DNA of 64,000 nt, from assembly GCA_018269055.1 (NCBI GenBank), contig JAFDVI010000015.1:64618-128617 (forward strand), given 5' to 3'. The translations under genes and the position numbers were made by a program. Position 1 is the stretch's first letter. Every line of letters starts with the position of its first letter. A model generated the notes under the pieces. The model made no database searches. It was not told the DNA's origin and was given only the letters and a program-made list of their open reading frames with translations. Shown here piece by piece: positions 19,299 to 27,515 of this stretch. The stretch comes from Acidobacteriota bacterium (GTDB taxonomy: Bacteria; Acidobacteriota; Blastocatellia; RBC074).

Positions 19299-20147
19299 TT
19301 ATCGTTTCGTGACTTTGACCGGTGAAGTCGTGCGGAAAGTCAGTTGCGTTTCGCTGCCGATGACCGCCGGATCGCCTTTGGTGGCCAGAACGTAACCGCC
19401 GCCTGCGGCTCCGCCCGCGCCCGCGCCGATGGCTGCGCCTTTACCGCCGCCCGCGATTGCGCCAATGGCCGCGCCAATGCCAGCTCCAACGCCAACTTTC
19501 AGCGCATCTTTCTTCTTGGTGGATTTTGCCTGCCGAGTGATCTTGCTGGTTTCCAGGTCAATCGTTCTGCCGTCGGCCAGCGTTAGCCGGTTGACTTGCA
19601 ACGTCAGCGAAGCTACGCCTTTGACTCGTCCGCCCTGGTCGGCGTCAACCACGACACCTTGAACCGTTGCGCCCTTTTTGGCGACCACCCAATCGCCGTC
19701 AACGATTGCCTGACCCAGCGTACCGGTAAAGCTGTCGCCGGATTTTGCCGTCTTGGTCGAGATGGTCGAAGTCGTCCAGACCGAAATTGGCGTGCCTGCG
19801 GTCAGCGTAAAGACTCGCGGCGGAGCAGGAGGTGGGGCGGCAGCGGATGATGCTGATGAAGATGGGGAAGACGGATTCAGGCCGGAACCGCTGTTGCCAG
19901 AAGACGATGTTCCGGGATTTGATCCCCCGCCTGATGATGCCGAAGTGCCGCCGGAACTTGCCGCGCCCGCATTCCCTGCTGTGGCATCGCCCGGCGTCGG
20001 CGCAAGGTTGGGATCAACGGTTGGCGTTGGTGAAGCGCCAGCCAGGTTGGGTGACTCAGCGGAATTGGACTTGCACCCGGATTGAACCAGCACGACAGAA
20101 ATACTCAGCAAAGCGGCGAAGAAAATTTTTTTGCTCAGTGAAACCAT
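19299..20147 (-). CDS. Glycine-zipper lipoprotein
   Basis: 282 residues, starting at the ATG preceded by aggag; the upstream frame extension is not used. The signal ends in a lipobox, LVQSGC, with the lipidated Cys near residue 25. A P/S/G-rich low-complexity stretch (about 35-120) is followed by a beta domain (about 120-210) with TPISVWTTSTISTKTAKSGD. Near 220-265 lies a glycine zipper (GVGAGIGAAIGAIAGGG...). Such zippers insert into or span membranes. The probable location is the periplasmic face of the envelope. The function is unknown. Confidence 0.8.
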   Translation of the reverse strand: MVSLSKKIFFAALLSISVVLVQSGCKSNSAESPNLAGASPTPTVDPNLAPTPGDATAGNAGAASSGGTSASSGGGSNPGTSSSGNSGSGLNPSSPSSSASSAAAPPPAPPRVFTLTAGTPISVWTTSTISTKTAKSGDSFTGTLGQAIVDGDWVVAKKGATVQGVVVDADQGGRVKGVASLTLQVNRLTLADGRTIDLETSKITRQAKSTKKKDALKVGVGAGIGAAIGAIAGGGKGAAIGAGAGGAAGGGYVLATKGDPAVIGSETQLTFRTTSPVKVTKR

Positions 20148-20238
20148 AAACTCTCCTTTTGATAAGCAAGGGTTGGTATGGAATACCAACCGGTTATTGA
20201 AATGAAGCAACTGGGGAGTTTTCTTTCAGTTCAGGATG

Positions 20239-21210
20239 TTACATTGTCAGAACGACTTTGGCGACAGTCTTGCGGGATGCCAACGCCTGAAGCGCCGCAA
20301 CTGCATCCGCCAGCGCAAAGCTTTCCGACACGATGGGTTTGATCTGCCCGGCTTCGTACATTTTGAACAGCGCCGCTTCAGCTTCGGCCATGTATTCGGG
20401 GTGATGTTCCAGATACCCGCCCCAATAAACACCTGTGACGGACATGTTTTTCAGCAAAATGCGGTTGGCTGCAATCGAAGGAATCGTGCCTCCGGCAAAA
20501 CCAATCACCAGCAACCGGCCTTCGGGCGCAATACATTTGGTGGAAAGATCGAACACTTCTCCGCCGACTGGGTCATAAATGATGTCGGCTCCGTGACCAG
20601 TGATTTTTTTGACAGCATCCACCCACGAAGCGTCTCTGTAATTCAATGCGTGTTCGGCGCCTTGGGACAAACAGAATTGCAGCTTGTCTTCGCTGCCCGC
20701 AGTGGCGATAACGTGCGCGCCAAGCGCTTTGCCGATTTGCGTTGCAGACAACCCTACGCCGCCTGCTGCCGCGTGAACCAGCAACCATTCGCCGGGTTTG
20801 ACCTGTGTGCGATGCGTCAAGGCGAAATACGAAGTTTGATAAATGACGATCATGGCGGCGGCTTCGGCAAAGCTCATCGCATCAGGAATGCGAAAGGTTT
20901 TTGTCGCCGGGGCGATGGAAAATTCAGCATAACTTCCGCCGCTCGCCATTGCCTGCACGCGGTCTCCGGCGTTAAAACCGGTTACATCTTCACCAACGGC
21001 GTCAATGATTCCGGCGACTTCGGAACCGGGCGTGAACGGGCGCGGAGGTTTGGTTTGATACTTTCCCTGCACCATCAAAATGTCGAAAAAGTTCAGCGCA
21101 GCGGCATGATTCCGGATTCGGATTTCCCCTGCGCCGGGTTCGGGAATGGGAATGTCTTCAAACGACATTTGTTCCGGTTCGCACCATTCGTGGACTCGCC
21201 AAGCTTTCAT
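20239..21210 (-). CDS. NADPH:quinone oxidoreductase, medium-chain (zeta-crystallin type)
   Basis: 323 residues, the usual length for the family. The N-terminal GroES-like domain has NFFDILMVQGKY and PFTPGSEVAG. The Rossmann domain carries VHAAAGGVGLSATQIGKALGA near residue 145 for NADPH, and the conserved YDPVGGEVF follows. Structural zinc cysteines are absent, as expected for quinone reductases of this class. It acts in the cytoplasm on quinones or alpha,beta-unsaturated carbonyls. aaggag precedes the ATG. It appears monocistronic. Confidence 0.9.
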   Translation of the reverse strand: MKAWRVHEWCEPEQMSFEDIPIPEPGAGEIRIRNHAAALNFFDILMVQGKYQTKPPRPFTPGSEVAGIIDAVGEDVTGFNAGDRVQAMASGGSYAEFSIAPATKTFRIPDAMSFAEAAAMIVIYQTSYFALTHRTQVKPGEWLLVHAAAGGVGLSATQIGKALGAHVIATAGSEDKLQFCLSQGAEHALNYRDASWVDAVKKITGHGADIIYDPVGGEVFDLSTKCIAPEGRLLVIGFAGGTIPSIAANRILLKNMSVTGVYWGGYLEHHPEYMAEAEAALFKMYEAGQIKPIVSESFALADAVAALQALASRKTVAKVVLTM

Positions 21211-21231
21211 TGGGTGGTTGTCTCCTTAATT

Positions 21232-21386
21232 GTAGAGCAGGTTTTCCAACCTGATGGTGATTCCTACTGCAAACGATTTAAGTTACTTCTGCCTCGTGGG
21301 GCGAAGTTTTCGCTGGTCGCAATCTACCCGGGACATAGAATGTTTGAGTTGCGAAAACCAGAGCAGGTTGGAAAAACCTGCTCTAC
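21232..21386. repeat. MITE-like 155-bp element
   Basis: The terminal inverted repeats gtagagcaggttttccaacc... (21232-21253) and its complement (21364-21386) differ by a single extra T. The 110-bp interior is non-coding. It lies between the oxidoreductase gene and the sigma factor gene and makes up most of that spacer, so the sigma factor promoter lies within or just after it. Confidence 0.7.
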
Positions 21387-21507
21387 GACGAATGAGCACG
21401 GATTCTACTTGAGCCTGCTTAAAGGCGGCAATTCCGTAGAGCATCGCTCCGCCGAATGTGGTAAATTTCACCGTCCCTGCATCACTCTTCTTCACGCGAG
21501 TCAATGT

Positions 21508-22101
21508 ATGAATGAGTATTCAACGCATGAGGTCACACAACTGCTGGTTGCCTGGAACCAAGGCGATCAACTGGCGCTGGAACAACTCGTGCCGTTGGTT
21601 CACGCCGAATTGCACCGACTGGCTCGGCGGTACATGGGCAACGAGCGCGCCGGGCATCCGCTGCAACCGACGGCGCTGGTCAATGAAGCGTATATGCGGT
21701 TGATTGACTGGAAGAATGTCGAATGGAAAAACCGCGCGCATTTTTTCGGCGTGTCGGCGCAGTTGATGCGACGCATCCTGGTGGATTTCGCCCGGCAACG
21801 TCCGCGCGTGGCGGGCCAAAGCGCGCATCAGGTTTCGATTGAAGAAGCGGCAGGTTTAGCCGAAGGGCGGACCGCCGATTTGGTGGCGCTGGATGATGCA
21901 CTGAAAAGCCTGGCTGAAATTGACGAACGCAAAAGCAAAATCGTCGAACTGCGGTTTTTTGGCGGTTTGGGGAACACCGAAGTCGCCGAAGTGCTGGGCA
22001 TTTCCGAAATCACAGTCATACGCGAATGGAACAAAGCCAAAGCCTGGTTGTTCCGTGAACTAAGCAAAACCGATCCCGCTAAGTTAAACGACACACAATG
22101 A
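21508..22101 (+). CDS. ECF-type RNA polymerase sigma factor (acidobacterial/planctomycete type)
   Basis: 197 residues from the chosen ATG. A much longer in-frame extension runs antisense across the oxidoreductase and is rejected. Region 2 shows LAWNQGD-type spacing with HRLARRYM and TALVNEAYMRLID. Region 4 shows RKSKIVELRFFGGLGNTEVAEVLGIS, a helix-turn-helix for the -35 element. The sequence type is the one usually paired with a kinase in Acidobacteria. Its stop overlaps the kinase start by four bases, so kinase control of sigma activity is a reasonable inference. Confidence 0.9.
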   Translation: MNEYSTHEVTQLLVAWNQGDQLALEQLVPLVHAELHRLARRYMGNERAGHPLQPTALVNEAYMRLIDWKNVEWKNRAHFFGVSAQLMRRILVDFARQRPRVAGQSAHQVSIEEAAGLAEGRTADLVALDDALKSLAEIDERKSKIVELRFFGGLGNTEVAEVLGISEITVIREWNKAKAWLFRELSKTDPAKLNDTQ

Positions 22102-25016
22102 ATCCTGATCGTTGGGCGCGAATAGATCAATTGCTCGACGAGGCGATGGAATTGCCGTCCGTCGAGCGCTCGGCATATTTGAATCACGCCTGTCCGGATG
22201 ATGAAGAATTGCGGCAGGAAATCGAATCGCTGCTCGCCGCGCACGAACGCGCTCAAGCCAAATTCCTGAATGCTCCCGCGCTGGAAATCGCTGCGCAACA
22301 GCTTGCCGCCAACAAAGATCGTTCCCTGATTGGGCAAATGCTCGGCGCGTACAGCGTGCTTTCGGTGCTGGGCGTAGGCGGGATGGGCGAAGTTTATCTG
22401 GCGCGCGACACGCGATTGAATCGCAAAGTCGCCCTGAAGCTGTTGCCCGCACAATTCACACAAGACCCGGCGCGGATCAAACGCTTCGAGCGCGAAGCCC
22501 GCGCGGCTTCGGCGCTCAACCATCCGAACATCCTCACGATTTACGAAATCGGCCAGATCGAAAACAAACATTTCATTGCCGCCGAATACATCGAAGGCCG
22601 GACATTGCGCGAAGTGATTTCCTCCGGTCAGGTGACGGAAAAAGATGCCATCGAGATGACAATTCAAATCTGTTCGGCGCTTTCCGCCGCGCACGCAGCC
22701 GGAATCGTTCACCGCGACATCAAGCCGGAAAACATCATGCTGCGCAGCGATGGATATGTGAAGGTGTTGGATTTCGGGCTGGTTAAATTGACCGAACAGG
22801 AACGCTCAGCCGAGCGCACAAATCCTTCAGAAACCGATCCGGCCAAAACAAATCCCGGCGCGGTGATGGGCACAGCAAGGTATATGTCGCCAGAACAGGC
22901 GACGGGACAGAACGTGGATCGCCGCACAGACATTTTCAGTTTGGGCGTCACATTTTATGAATTGCTGGTCGGTTTGCCGCCGTTCAAAGGCGACCGGATG
23001 GCCGCGATTCTGGACGCGATTATTCATCATCAGCCAGTTCTTCCCGCGCAAGCGCGTCGGGATTTGAATTCGGAACTTGACCGTATCGTCGCGCGGACGT
23101 TGGAAAAAGACCGCGAACTTCGTTACCAATCGGCTGAAGATTTGCGGGCTGACCTGAAACGATTGCAGCGATTGATTGATTCAGTTGCAACCAGCGGTAT
23201 CAGCCGTCACGCCGCGAATCCAGGCATTTCAACCAAAGCCGCCCTAAAGTTTTCCGCTAAAAAAATTGCGGTTGCGGCGGCGGCAATTGTTCTCATTGTC
23301 GCCGGACTGGTCTGGTGGATGGGGTGGATTGGCGGAAAGGGCGTGCCAGAGTTGCCGGACTGGAAAGATTCGAAGTTTGTCGAAGTGACGGAAAATCAGG
23401 GAATCAAATCTCACCCGGCGATTTCGCCGGATGGGCAATGGATTGTTTATGCGGACAAAATCAAAGAGCATTTCGATCTGTTTCGCCAACGTGTCGGCGG
23501 CATCACCGTAACGAATCTGACCGAAGGTTCGCTGGTGGATGATTGGGAACCCGCTGTTTCGCCCGATGGTTCGCAAATCGCTTTCCGGTCGGAACGCCAC
23601 GGCGGCGGCATTTTCCTGATGGGGGCAACCGGCGAAAACGTACGCTTGCTGATTCCGGAAGGCCATAATCCTGCGTGGTCGCCCGATGGCAACGAAATTG
23701 CTTACAGCACTCAATTCGGCGGAAACATCTTCAACCGCGTGGGCGTCGGCAGCCAAATTTGGATTTTCAACCTGAAGACGAATGCCAAACGCCATGTCGC
23801 TGCCGGAGACGATGCCGTCCAGCCGAATTGGTCGCCGAACGGTTTGCGCCTGGCTTATTGGGGATTGCGAAAAGGAGCGCAGCGCGACATTTGGACGGTT
23901 GCGGTGGCGGGCGGCGAACCGGTTGCCGTTACCGACGACAAAGCCCAGGACGGTTCGCCGATTTGGGCTCCCGACGGACGCGGACTTTATTATTGCAGCA
24001 ATCGAAACGGACGGCTGAGTTTGTGGCGGGTGCAAATTGACGAGCATTCAGGGCGCTTGCTGGGCGAAGCCGAACCGCTGCAAGCTCCGGCGTTTTACGG
24101 CATGATGCTGAGCTTTTCGCGCGACGGAAAGCGAATCGTTTACGGAAATCGTATCGCCAGCAGCAACATCAAGCGCATCGGCTTCAATCTTCAACGCGGC
24201 GAAACGACAGGGGAATCAAGTTGGATGACCCAATCCACAAAACGCGCCACAAACCAGGACATCTCACCCGACGGCCAATGGCTGACGTATTACATTTTCG
24301 GCGATCCGCAATTCGACATCTTTGTTTCCAAAGTCGGCGAACCGGACAAGATTTTTCAGATCACCAACGACGCACATATTGACCGCGCTCCACGATGGTC
24401 GCCCGATGGAAAGCGCATCGCTTTCTTTTCCGATCAAACGGGCAAATATGAAATCTGGACGATAAACCCGGACGGCAGCGACCGGCGGCAAATGACTTTC
24501 AGCCGCGAAGACCAGCCCGGATTTTTAGACCCGGCGTGGTCACGCGATGGAACGCGAATGCTGTTCGCGTATCGTGGTGGCGCAGGCGGCTTCATGATGG
24601 ATTTAAGCCGCCCGTATCAGGAACAGGAGCTGTTTATGTTTCCGCCGCCGCCCGACGAACAGGGGCGGACTTATGTCGGTTTCAGTTGGTCGCCTGACGG
24701 CAACCAGGTTGCCGGAACCGTTTACGACAAAAACAAGGAAGTCACCGGGATTGTTCTTTACGATCTGAAAACACAGCGATACGAACGGCTGAACAATGAA
24801 GGCAACGGGCCGACCTGGTTGCCGGACAATCGCCGCTTGTTTTACAGCTTCAATTACAAAATCTTCCTGATTGACAGCCAGACCCGAGCCGTCCGCGAGC
24901 TTCGTTTTCCCGCAGGTGAGTTGGTGGATAATCCAATGCCGTCCGCGGATGGCAAATACCTGTATTACACGGCTGATAGCAACGAAGAAAGTGTCTGGAT
25001 GATTTCGTTGAAATAG
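22098..25016 (+). CDS. Ser/Thr protein kinase with C-terminal TolB/WD40-like beta-propeller
   Basis: 972 residues. An acidic N-terminal helical domain (1-75) is typical of ECF-linked kinases. The kinase domain covers about 83-355: GVGGMGEVYLARD, VALKLL, HRDIKPEN, DFGLVKL, and TARYMSPEQAT in the activation segment. One membrane segment lies near 395-415 (KIAVAAAAIVLIVAGLVWWM). The periplasmic part, from about 425 to the end, carries repeated blades of the type SPDGQWIVY, SPDGSQIAFRSE, SPDGKRIAFFSD, as in TolB-like propellers. It is a transmembrane receptor kinase coupled to the preceding sigma factor (ATGA overlap). Confidence 0.93.
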   Translation: MNPDRWARIDQLLDEAMELPSVERSAYLNHACPDDEELRQEIESLLAAHERAQAKFLNAPALEIAAQQLAANKDRSLIGQMLGAYSVLSVLGVGGMGEVYLARDTRLNRKVALKLLPAQFTQDPARIKRFEREARAASALNHPNILTIYEIGQIENKHFIAAEYIEGRTLREVISSGQVTEKDAIEMTIQICSALSAAHAAGIVHRDIKPENIMLRSDGYVKVLDFGLVKLTEQERSAERTNPSETDPAKTNPGAVMGTARYMSPEQATGQNVDRRTDIFSLGVTFYELLVGLPPFKGDRMAAILDAIIHHQPVLPAQARRDLNSELDRIVARTLEKDRELRYQSAEDLRADLKRLQRLIDSVATSGISRHAANPGISTKAALKFSAKKIAVAAAAIVLIVAGLVWWMGWIGGKGVPELPDWKDSKFVEVTENQGIKSHPAISPDGQWIVYADKIKEHFDLFRQRVGGITVTNLTEGSLVDDWEPAVSPDGSQIAFRSERHGGGIFLMGATGENVRLLIPEGHNPAWSPDGNEIAYSTQFGGNIFNRVGVGSQIWIFNLKTNAKRHVAAGDDAVQPNWSPNGLRLAYWGLRKGAQRDIWTVAVAGGEPVAVTDDKAQDGSPIWAPDGRGLYYCSNRNGRLSLWRVQIDEHSGRLLGEAEPLQAPAFYGMMLSFSRDGKRIVYGNRIASSNIKRIGFNLQRGETTGESSWMTQSTKRATNQDISPDGQWLTYYIFGDPQFDIFVSKVGEPDKIFQITNDAHIDRAPRWSPDGKRIAFFSDQTGKYEIWTINPDGSDRRQMTFSREDQPGFLDPAWSRDGTRMLFAYRGGAGGFMMDLSRPYQEQELFMFPPPPDEQGRTYVGFSWSPDGNQVAGTVYDKNKEVTGIVLYDLKTQRYERLNNEGNGPTWLPDNRRLFYSFNYKIFLIDSQTRAVRELRFPAGELVDNPMPSADGKYLYYTADSNEESVWMISLK

Positions 25017-25019
25017 AGC

Positions 25020-25076
25020 GTTCAGAGTTCACGCTTCAGCGTGCCGAGCAGACACGCTGAAGCGTGAACTCTGAAC
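25020..25076. repeat. Inverted repeat element, copy 1 (24-bp arms), probable terminator
   Basis: Arms of 24 bp (25020-25043 and 25053-25076, core acgcttcagcgtg) surround the 9-nt loop ccgagcaga. It sits between two converging genes, four bases after the kinase stop, and its last base is part of the HlyD stop region. A second copy lies at 34373-34436. Confidence 0.85.
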
Positions 25077-26308
25077 TACGGCACATCCGCCAGATTTTCG
25101 CGCAGTTGTTTGATCGGTTCGAAGACGTAACTCAGCAAGGTTCGTTTGCCGACAACAATTTCCGCCGTGCCGGTCATTCCGGCGTTAAAGCCGCGCGGTT
25201 GGCCTTTGACGCTGATTTCTGTTTCGCTTAGTTCGACGCGCGCGCTGAAGCTGGTGGCGTTTTCGGTTTTCGCTGGACTCAGCCAAACCAGTCGCCCATG
25301 TTTTGCGCCAAACCGTTGATAGGGGAAGGCGTCGTATTTCAGCTTCACGCCTTGATCGAGTTTCAATTTGCCGACGCCTGATTCGGGCACTGTTAGCTCG
25401 GCGACCAGTTGATTTCCGCCACAAGCCAGTTCTGCAACGGTTCCACCTTCGCCAACCACTGCGCCTTTGTCGCGCACCTTCAGTTTCAACACCACGCCCG
25501 AACACGGAGCCATCAATCGCACCTGATTGCCGTCAATGTTGGCGAGACCGGATTTCAATGCTTCCGCGCGGATTTCACCAGTTTTCGTTTTTTCTTTCAG
25601 GTCGCGCTCGAACTCTTTGAATTCCGCTTGCCGTGTTGCCCCGGCAAGCTTCAACTTTTCGATCTCGGCGCGGGCATCGCTTTGTTCGGTCGCCAACCGT
25701 TCGACTTCCGACGCCAATTCGCTGACTTCGATCAGTTTGGCGGTCAATTGCGCCTGGCTGGCAATGCCTTCGCGAAACAGTTTTTCGTAACTGTCCCGCA
25801 TCTTTTCGGTAAGTGTTAGTTGCTGGCGTTTGTTCGCAATCAGCGTGTCCAAATGGCGAACGCGGCTTTCCAGTTTTCGCGCTTCCTGTTCATCGGTCAG
25901 TTGCACGGATTCCAACTTGCGTTTGGCGTTCAGGTGACTGTCGCCCGAACCGGCTAGCTGTGTTTCGATGGTTTGCAATTCGGCGGTTTGATTGGCGGCG
26001 GAATCCGAGCGCAGCGTCAGCAGCAAATCGCCCTGATTCACAGCCTGACCTTCAACGACGAGCAGTTCCGTTACCACGCCGCCGCGAATGGCTTTAACCG
26101 GATCGGCTCCGCGCACCGGCGTCAGCACGAATTGCGCCGTGACTTTTTCCGGCATCGAAATGGCAATTGAAGCGATGGTTCCCAGCCCAAACACTGCCAG
26201 CAACGCCCAGGCCAATCCGCGCGCAGCCCAATGCGGAGGCGTCAATTCAAGAAAACCGGTTTTGGCATCAAAGGGCAGCGGCGCGGATTCGACAATTCTG
26301 GCGGCCAT
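25076..26308 (-). CDS. HlyD-family membrane fusion protein for peptide export
   Basis: 410 residues from the ATG with ggag six bases upstream. A cytoplasmic start (1-28) is followed by one membrane segment (about 30-52, GLAWALLAVFGLGTIASIAI). A split lipoyl domain follows (GGVVTELLVVEGQAVNQGDLLLTL and GVVLKLKVRDKGAVVGEGG), with long coiled coils between (about 100-245) and a C-terminal barrel. This is the adaptor plan used with C39-peptidase ABC exporters in bacteriocin-type type I secretion. The expected partner is the exporter at 29087-32200. The gene lies downstream of the precursor genes on the same strand. Confidence 0.88.
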   Translation of the reverse strand: MAARIVESAPLPFDAKTGFLELTPPHWAARGLAWALLAVFGLGTIASIAISMPEKVTAQFVLTPVRGADPVKAIRGGVVTELLVVEGQAVNQGDLLLTLRSDSAANQTAELQTIETQLAGSGDSHLNAKRKLESVQLTDEQEARKLESRVRHLDTLIANKRQQLTLTEKMRDSYEKLFREGIASQAQLTAKLIEVSELASEVERLATEQSDARAEIEKLKLAGATRQAEFKEFERDLKEKTKTGEIRAEALKSGLANIDGNQVRLMAPCSGVVLKLKVRDKGAVVGEGGTVAELACGGNQLVAELTVPESGVGKLKLDQGVKLKYDAFPYQRFGAKHGRLVWLSPAKTENATSFSARVELSETEISVKGQPRGFNAGMTGTAEIVVGKRTLLSYVFEPIKQLRENLADVP

Positions 26309-26406
26309 GCGTTTCTCCGATGTGAAAAAAGAAAAGCAAGGGCGTAATAGCGCTTTCGCCACCACGCCCGGTGTAGGAAACAATTAAGTTCAGCTTTGTG
26401 AACAAA

Positions 26407-26916
26407 CTAAAAGTGAATGTCTTGAAACACTGCTTTGCCTGCGCCGCCACCGCCACCGCTGGAGTGCGCACCCGTTGTCGTCGCTGAAGCTTCGCGAACT
26501 TTCTGCACGGCTGGCAGCAGCATTCCGCCTACGATCTCCGCTTCCGACGCTTCATCTGGAGGAAGGTCAGTCAGCGGCAACGGTTCAGCATTTTGTGCTG
26601 ACTGGTCTTCAGCAAGAGTCTCGTTGTGATTACCACCTACTCCACATGACGAAAGAATCGGATTGCAGCCGCCAGCGACTTCCAAACTCTGTTCCTTGTT
26701 GACCGGCAGGTCTTCAAGCCGCTCGGTCGCCGCTTCGGCCTCTTGGTCCTCACTGACGGCTTCGTTGTGGTTACTTGCGTGAGAGCTATGTTGATAACTG
26801 GAAATCAACACATCCTCCATAACGACCGGCCCGCCTTTGACCTCAGTTTCGGTCGCTTCGTCCACGGTCAGGTCTTCGATGATGGCATGTTGGTTATCGG
26901 TATTTTGCTCATTCAT
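26407..26916 (-). CDS. Putative secreted-peptide precursor with three tandem double-glycine leader modules
   Basis: 169 residues from an ATG with aaaaggag upstream. Three modules of the form x-(D)L-x11-GG occur: EDL...EVKGG (GG at 28-29), EDL...EVAGG (82-83) and TDL...EIVGG (130-131). The distance from Leu to the first Gly is 12 in all three. After each GG comes a different, non-acidic segment: PVVMEDVLISS..., CNPILSSCGVGG... (a C-x6-C pair) and MLLPAVQKVREA...GGGGG.... NHNE recurs at 49-52 and 96-99, just before the acidic start of the next module. Cleavage after GG by the C39 peptidase of the neighbouring exporter is inferred. The family is not recognised. Confidence 0.75.
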   Translation of the reverse strand: MNEQNTDNQHAIIEDLTVDEATETEVKGGPVVMEDVLISSYQHSSHASNHNEAVSEDQEAEAATERLEDLPVNKEQSLEVAGGCNPILSSCGVGGNHNETLAEDQSAQNAEPLPLTDLPPDEASEAEIVGGMLLPAVQKVREASATTTGAHSSGGGGGAGKAVFQDIHF

Positions 26917-26960
26917 AACGTTTGTCTCCTTTTCGAATAGTAAATTCGTCGTTTTCATCA

Positions 26961-26976
26961 AGCGCCTTATCGCGCT
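26961..26976 (-). promoter_or_regulatory. 5'-UTR hairpin before the three-module precursor gene
   Basis: agcgc-cttatc-gcgct forms a 5-bp stem directly downstream of the promoter-like motif, in the presumed leader RNA. Related GCGC stems lie in the same place before the gene at 27516-27809. Confidence 0.35.
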
Positions 26977-27032
26977 CATCGGTTAAGGCGGATGAAAGCG
27001 ACGAAAACTATCATCTTGGAAAATTATTTTTT
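26971..27032 (-). promoter_or_regulatory. Island promoter motif, copy A (GATAGTTTT-N13-CGCCTT)
   Basis: On the minus strand GATAGTTTT (27004-27012) is followed after exactly 13 nt by CGCCTT (26985-26990) and then AACCGATGAGCGCG. An A/T tract (aaaaaataatttt) lies about 18 nt upstream. If GATAGT is a -35 and CGCCTT a -10, the spacer is 16 nt and the A/T tract sits where an UP element would. The start codon is about 60 nt downstream. Confidence 0.7.
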
Positions 27033-27062
27033 CGCCTTTCGCGAGCAATCACCCCTATGCAC

Positions 27063-27100
27063 AAAAAGGCCGAAAAGAACGAAGTTTCTTTTCAGCCTTT
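27063..27100 (-). terminator. Intrinsic terminator after the single-module precursor gene
   Basis: Read on the minus strand, the stem aaaggctgaaaagaa / ttcttttcggcctttt has a short acttcg loop and ends in a run of five T. It lies about 65 bp past the stop at 27166 and isolates that gene from the next promoter. Confidence 0.75.
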
Positions 27101-27165
27101 GATCGGTTTCGACGCAACGATGCACGCCGCTCGGTTTTTTCAATCCTTCCGGATTGCCCGGGAGA

Positions 27166-27366
27166 TTAGCCAACCTGTCTGGCCAACAGAATGTGCTCAC
27201 GCGTTTGTGGCGTCGGGGCGGCGTTCTGCACTTCGCCACCAATGCTTCCATAGTTTACGTAAACGGGGCCGCCTTTGATTTCATTGGTGTCCGCTTCCTG
27301 AAGATTCAAATCTGTCAGTTCGCTGATCGAATCCTGGGTCTGTTTCTGATTTTCAGTGTTGTTCAT
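27166..27366 (-). CDS. Putative secreted-peptide precursor with one double-glycine leader
   Basis: 66 residues from an ATG with aaaaggag upstream; the frame extends further back without a ribosome-binding site. The leader ends in LTDL...EIKGG with GG at 32-33 and the same 12-residue Leu-to-Gly spacing as in the neighbouring precursors. The segment after GG, starting PVYVNYGSIGGEVQ, has 33 residues and a second GG at 43-44. It has its own promoter motif and its own terminator. No known peptide family is recognised. Confidence 0.7.
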   Translation of the reverse strand: MNNTENQKQTQDSISELTDLNLQEADTNEIKGGPVYVNYGSIGGEVQNAAPTPQTREHILLARQVG

Positions 27367-27458
27367 GATTTTTGCTCCTTTTGAAACATTGTGGTTTGCA
27401 GTGACTGGTTTGGAACCGAGTCTCGGTTGCCAGCCCGTTTTAAGAACCTCATCCCAAT

Positions 27459-27514
27459 TCATCTGGTAAGGCGAAAGGCGATGCAGAAAACTATCATTGC
27501 CGCGAAGATTTTTT
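27459..27514 (-). promoter_or_regulatory. Island promoter motif, copy B
   Basis: GATAGTTTT (27487-27495), 13 nt, CGCCTT (27468-27473), then ACCAGATGA on the minus strand. The A/T tract is at about 27508-27514. The start codon of the 66-residue precursor is about 100 nt downstream. Confidence 0.68.
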
Positions 27515-27515
27515 G

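Noticed and set aside
20236..21507. Long N-terminal extension of the sigma factor frame
   Set aside because: It runs antisense through the whole quinone oxidoreductase gene and the MITE-like element. The sigma factor homology begins only near the ATG at 21508.
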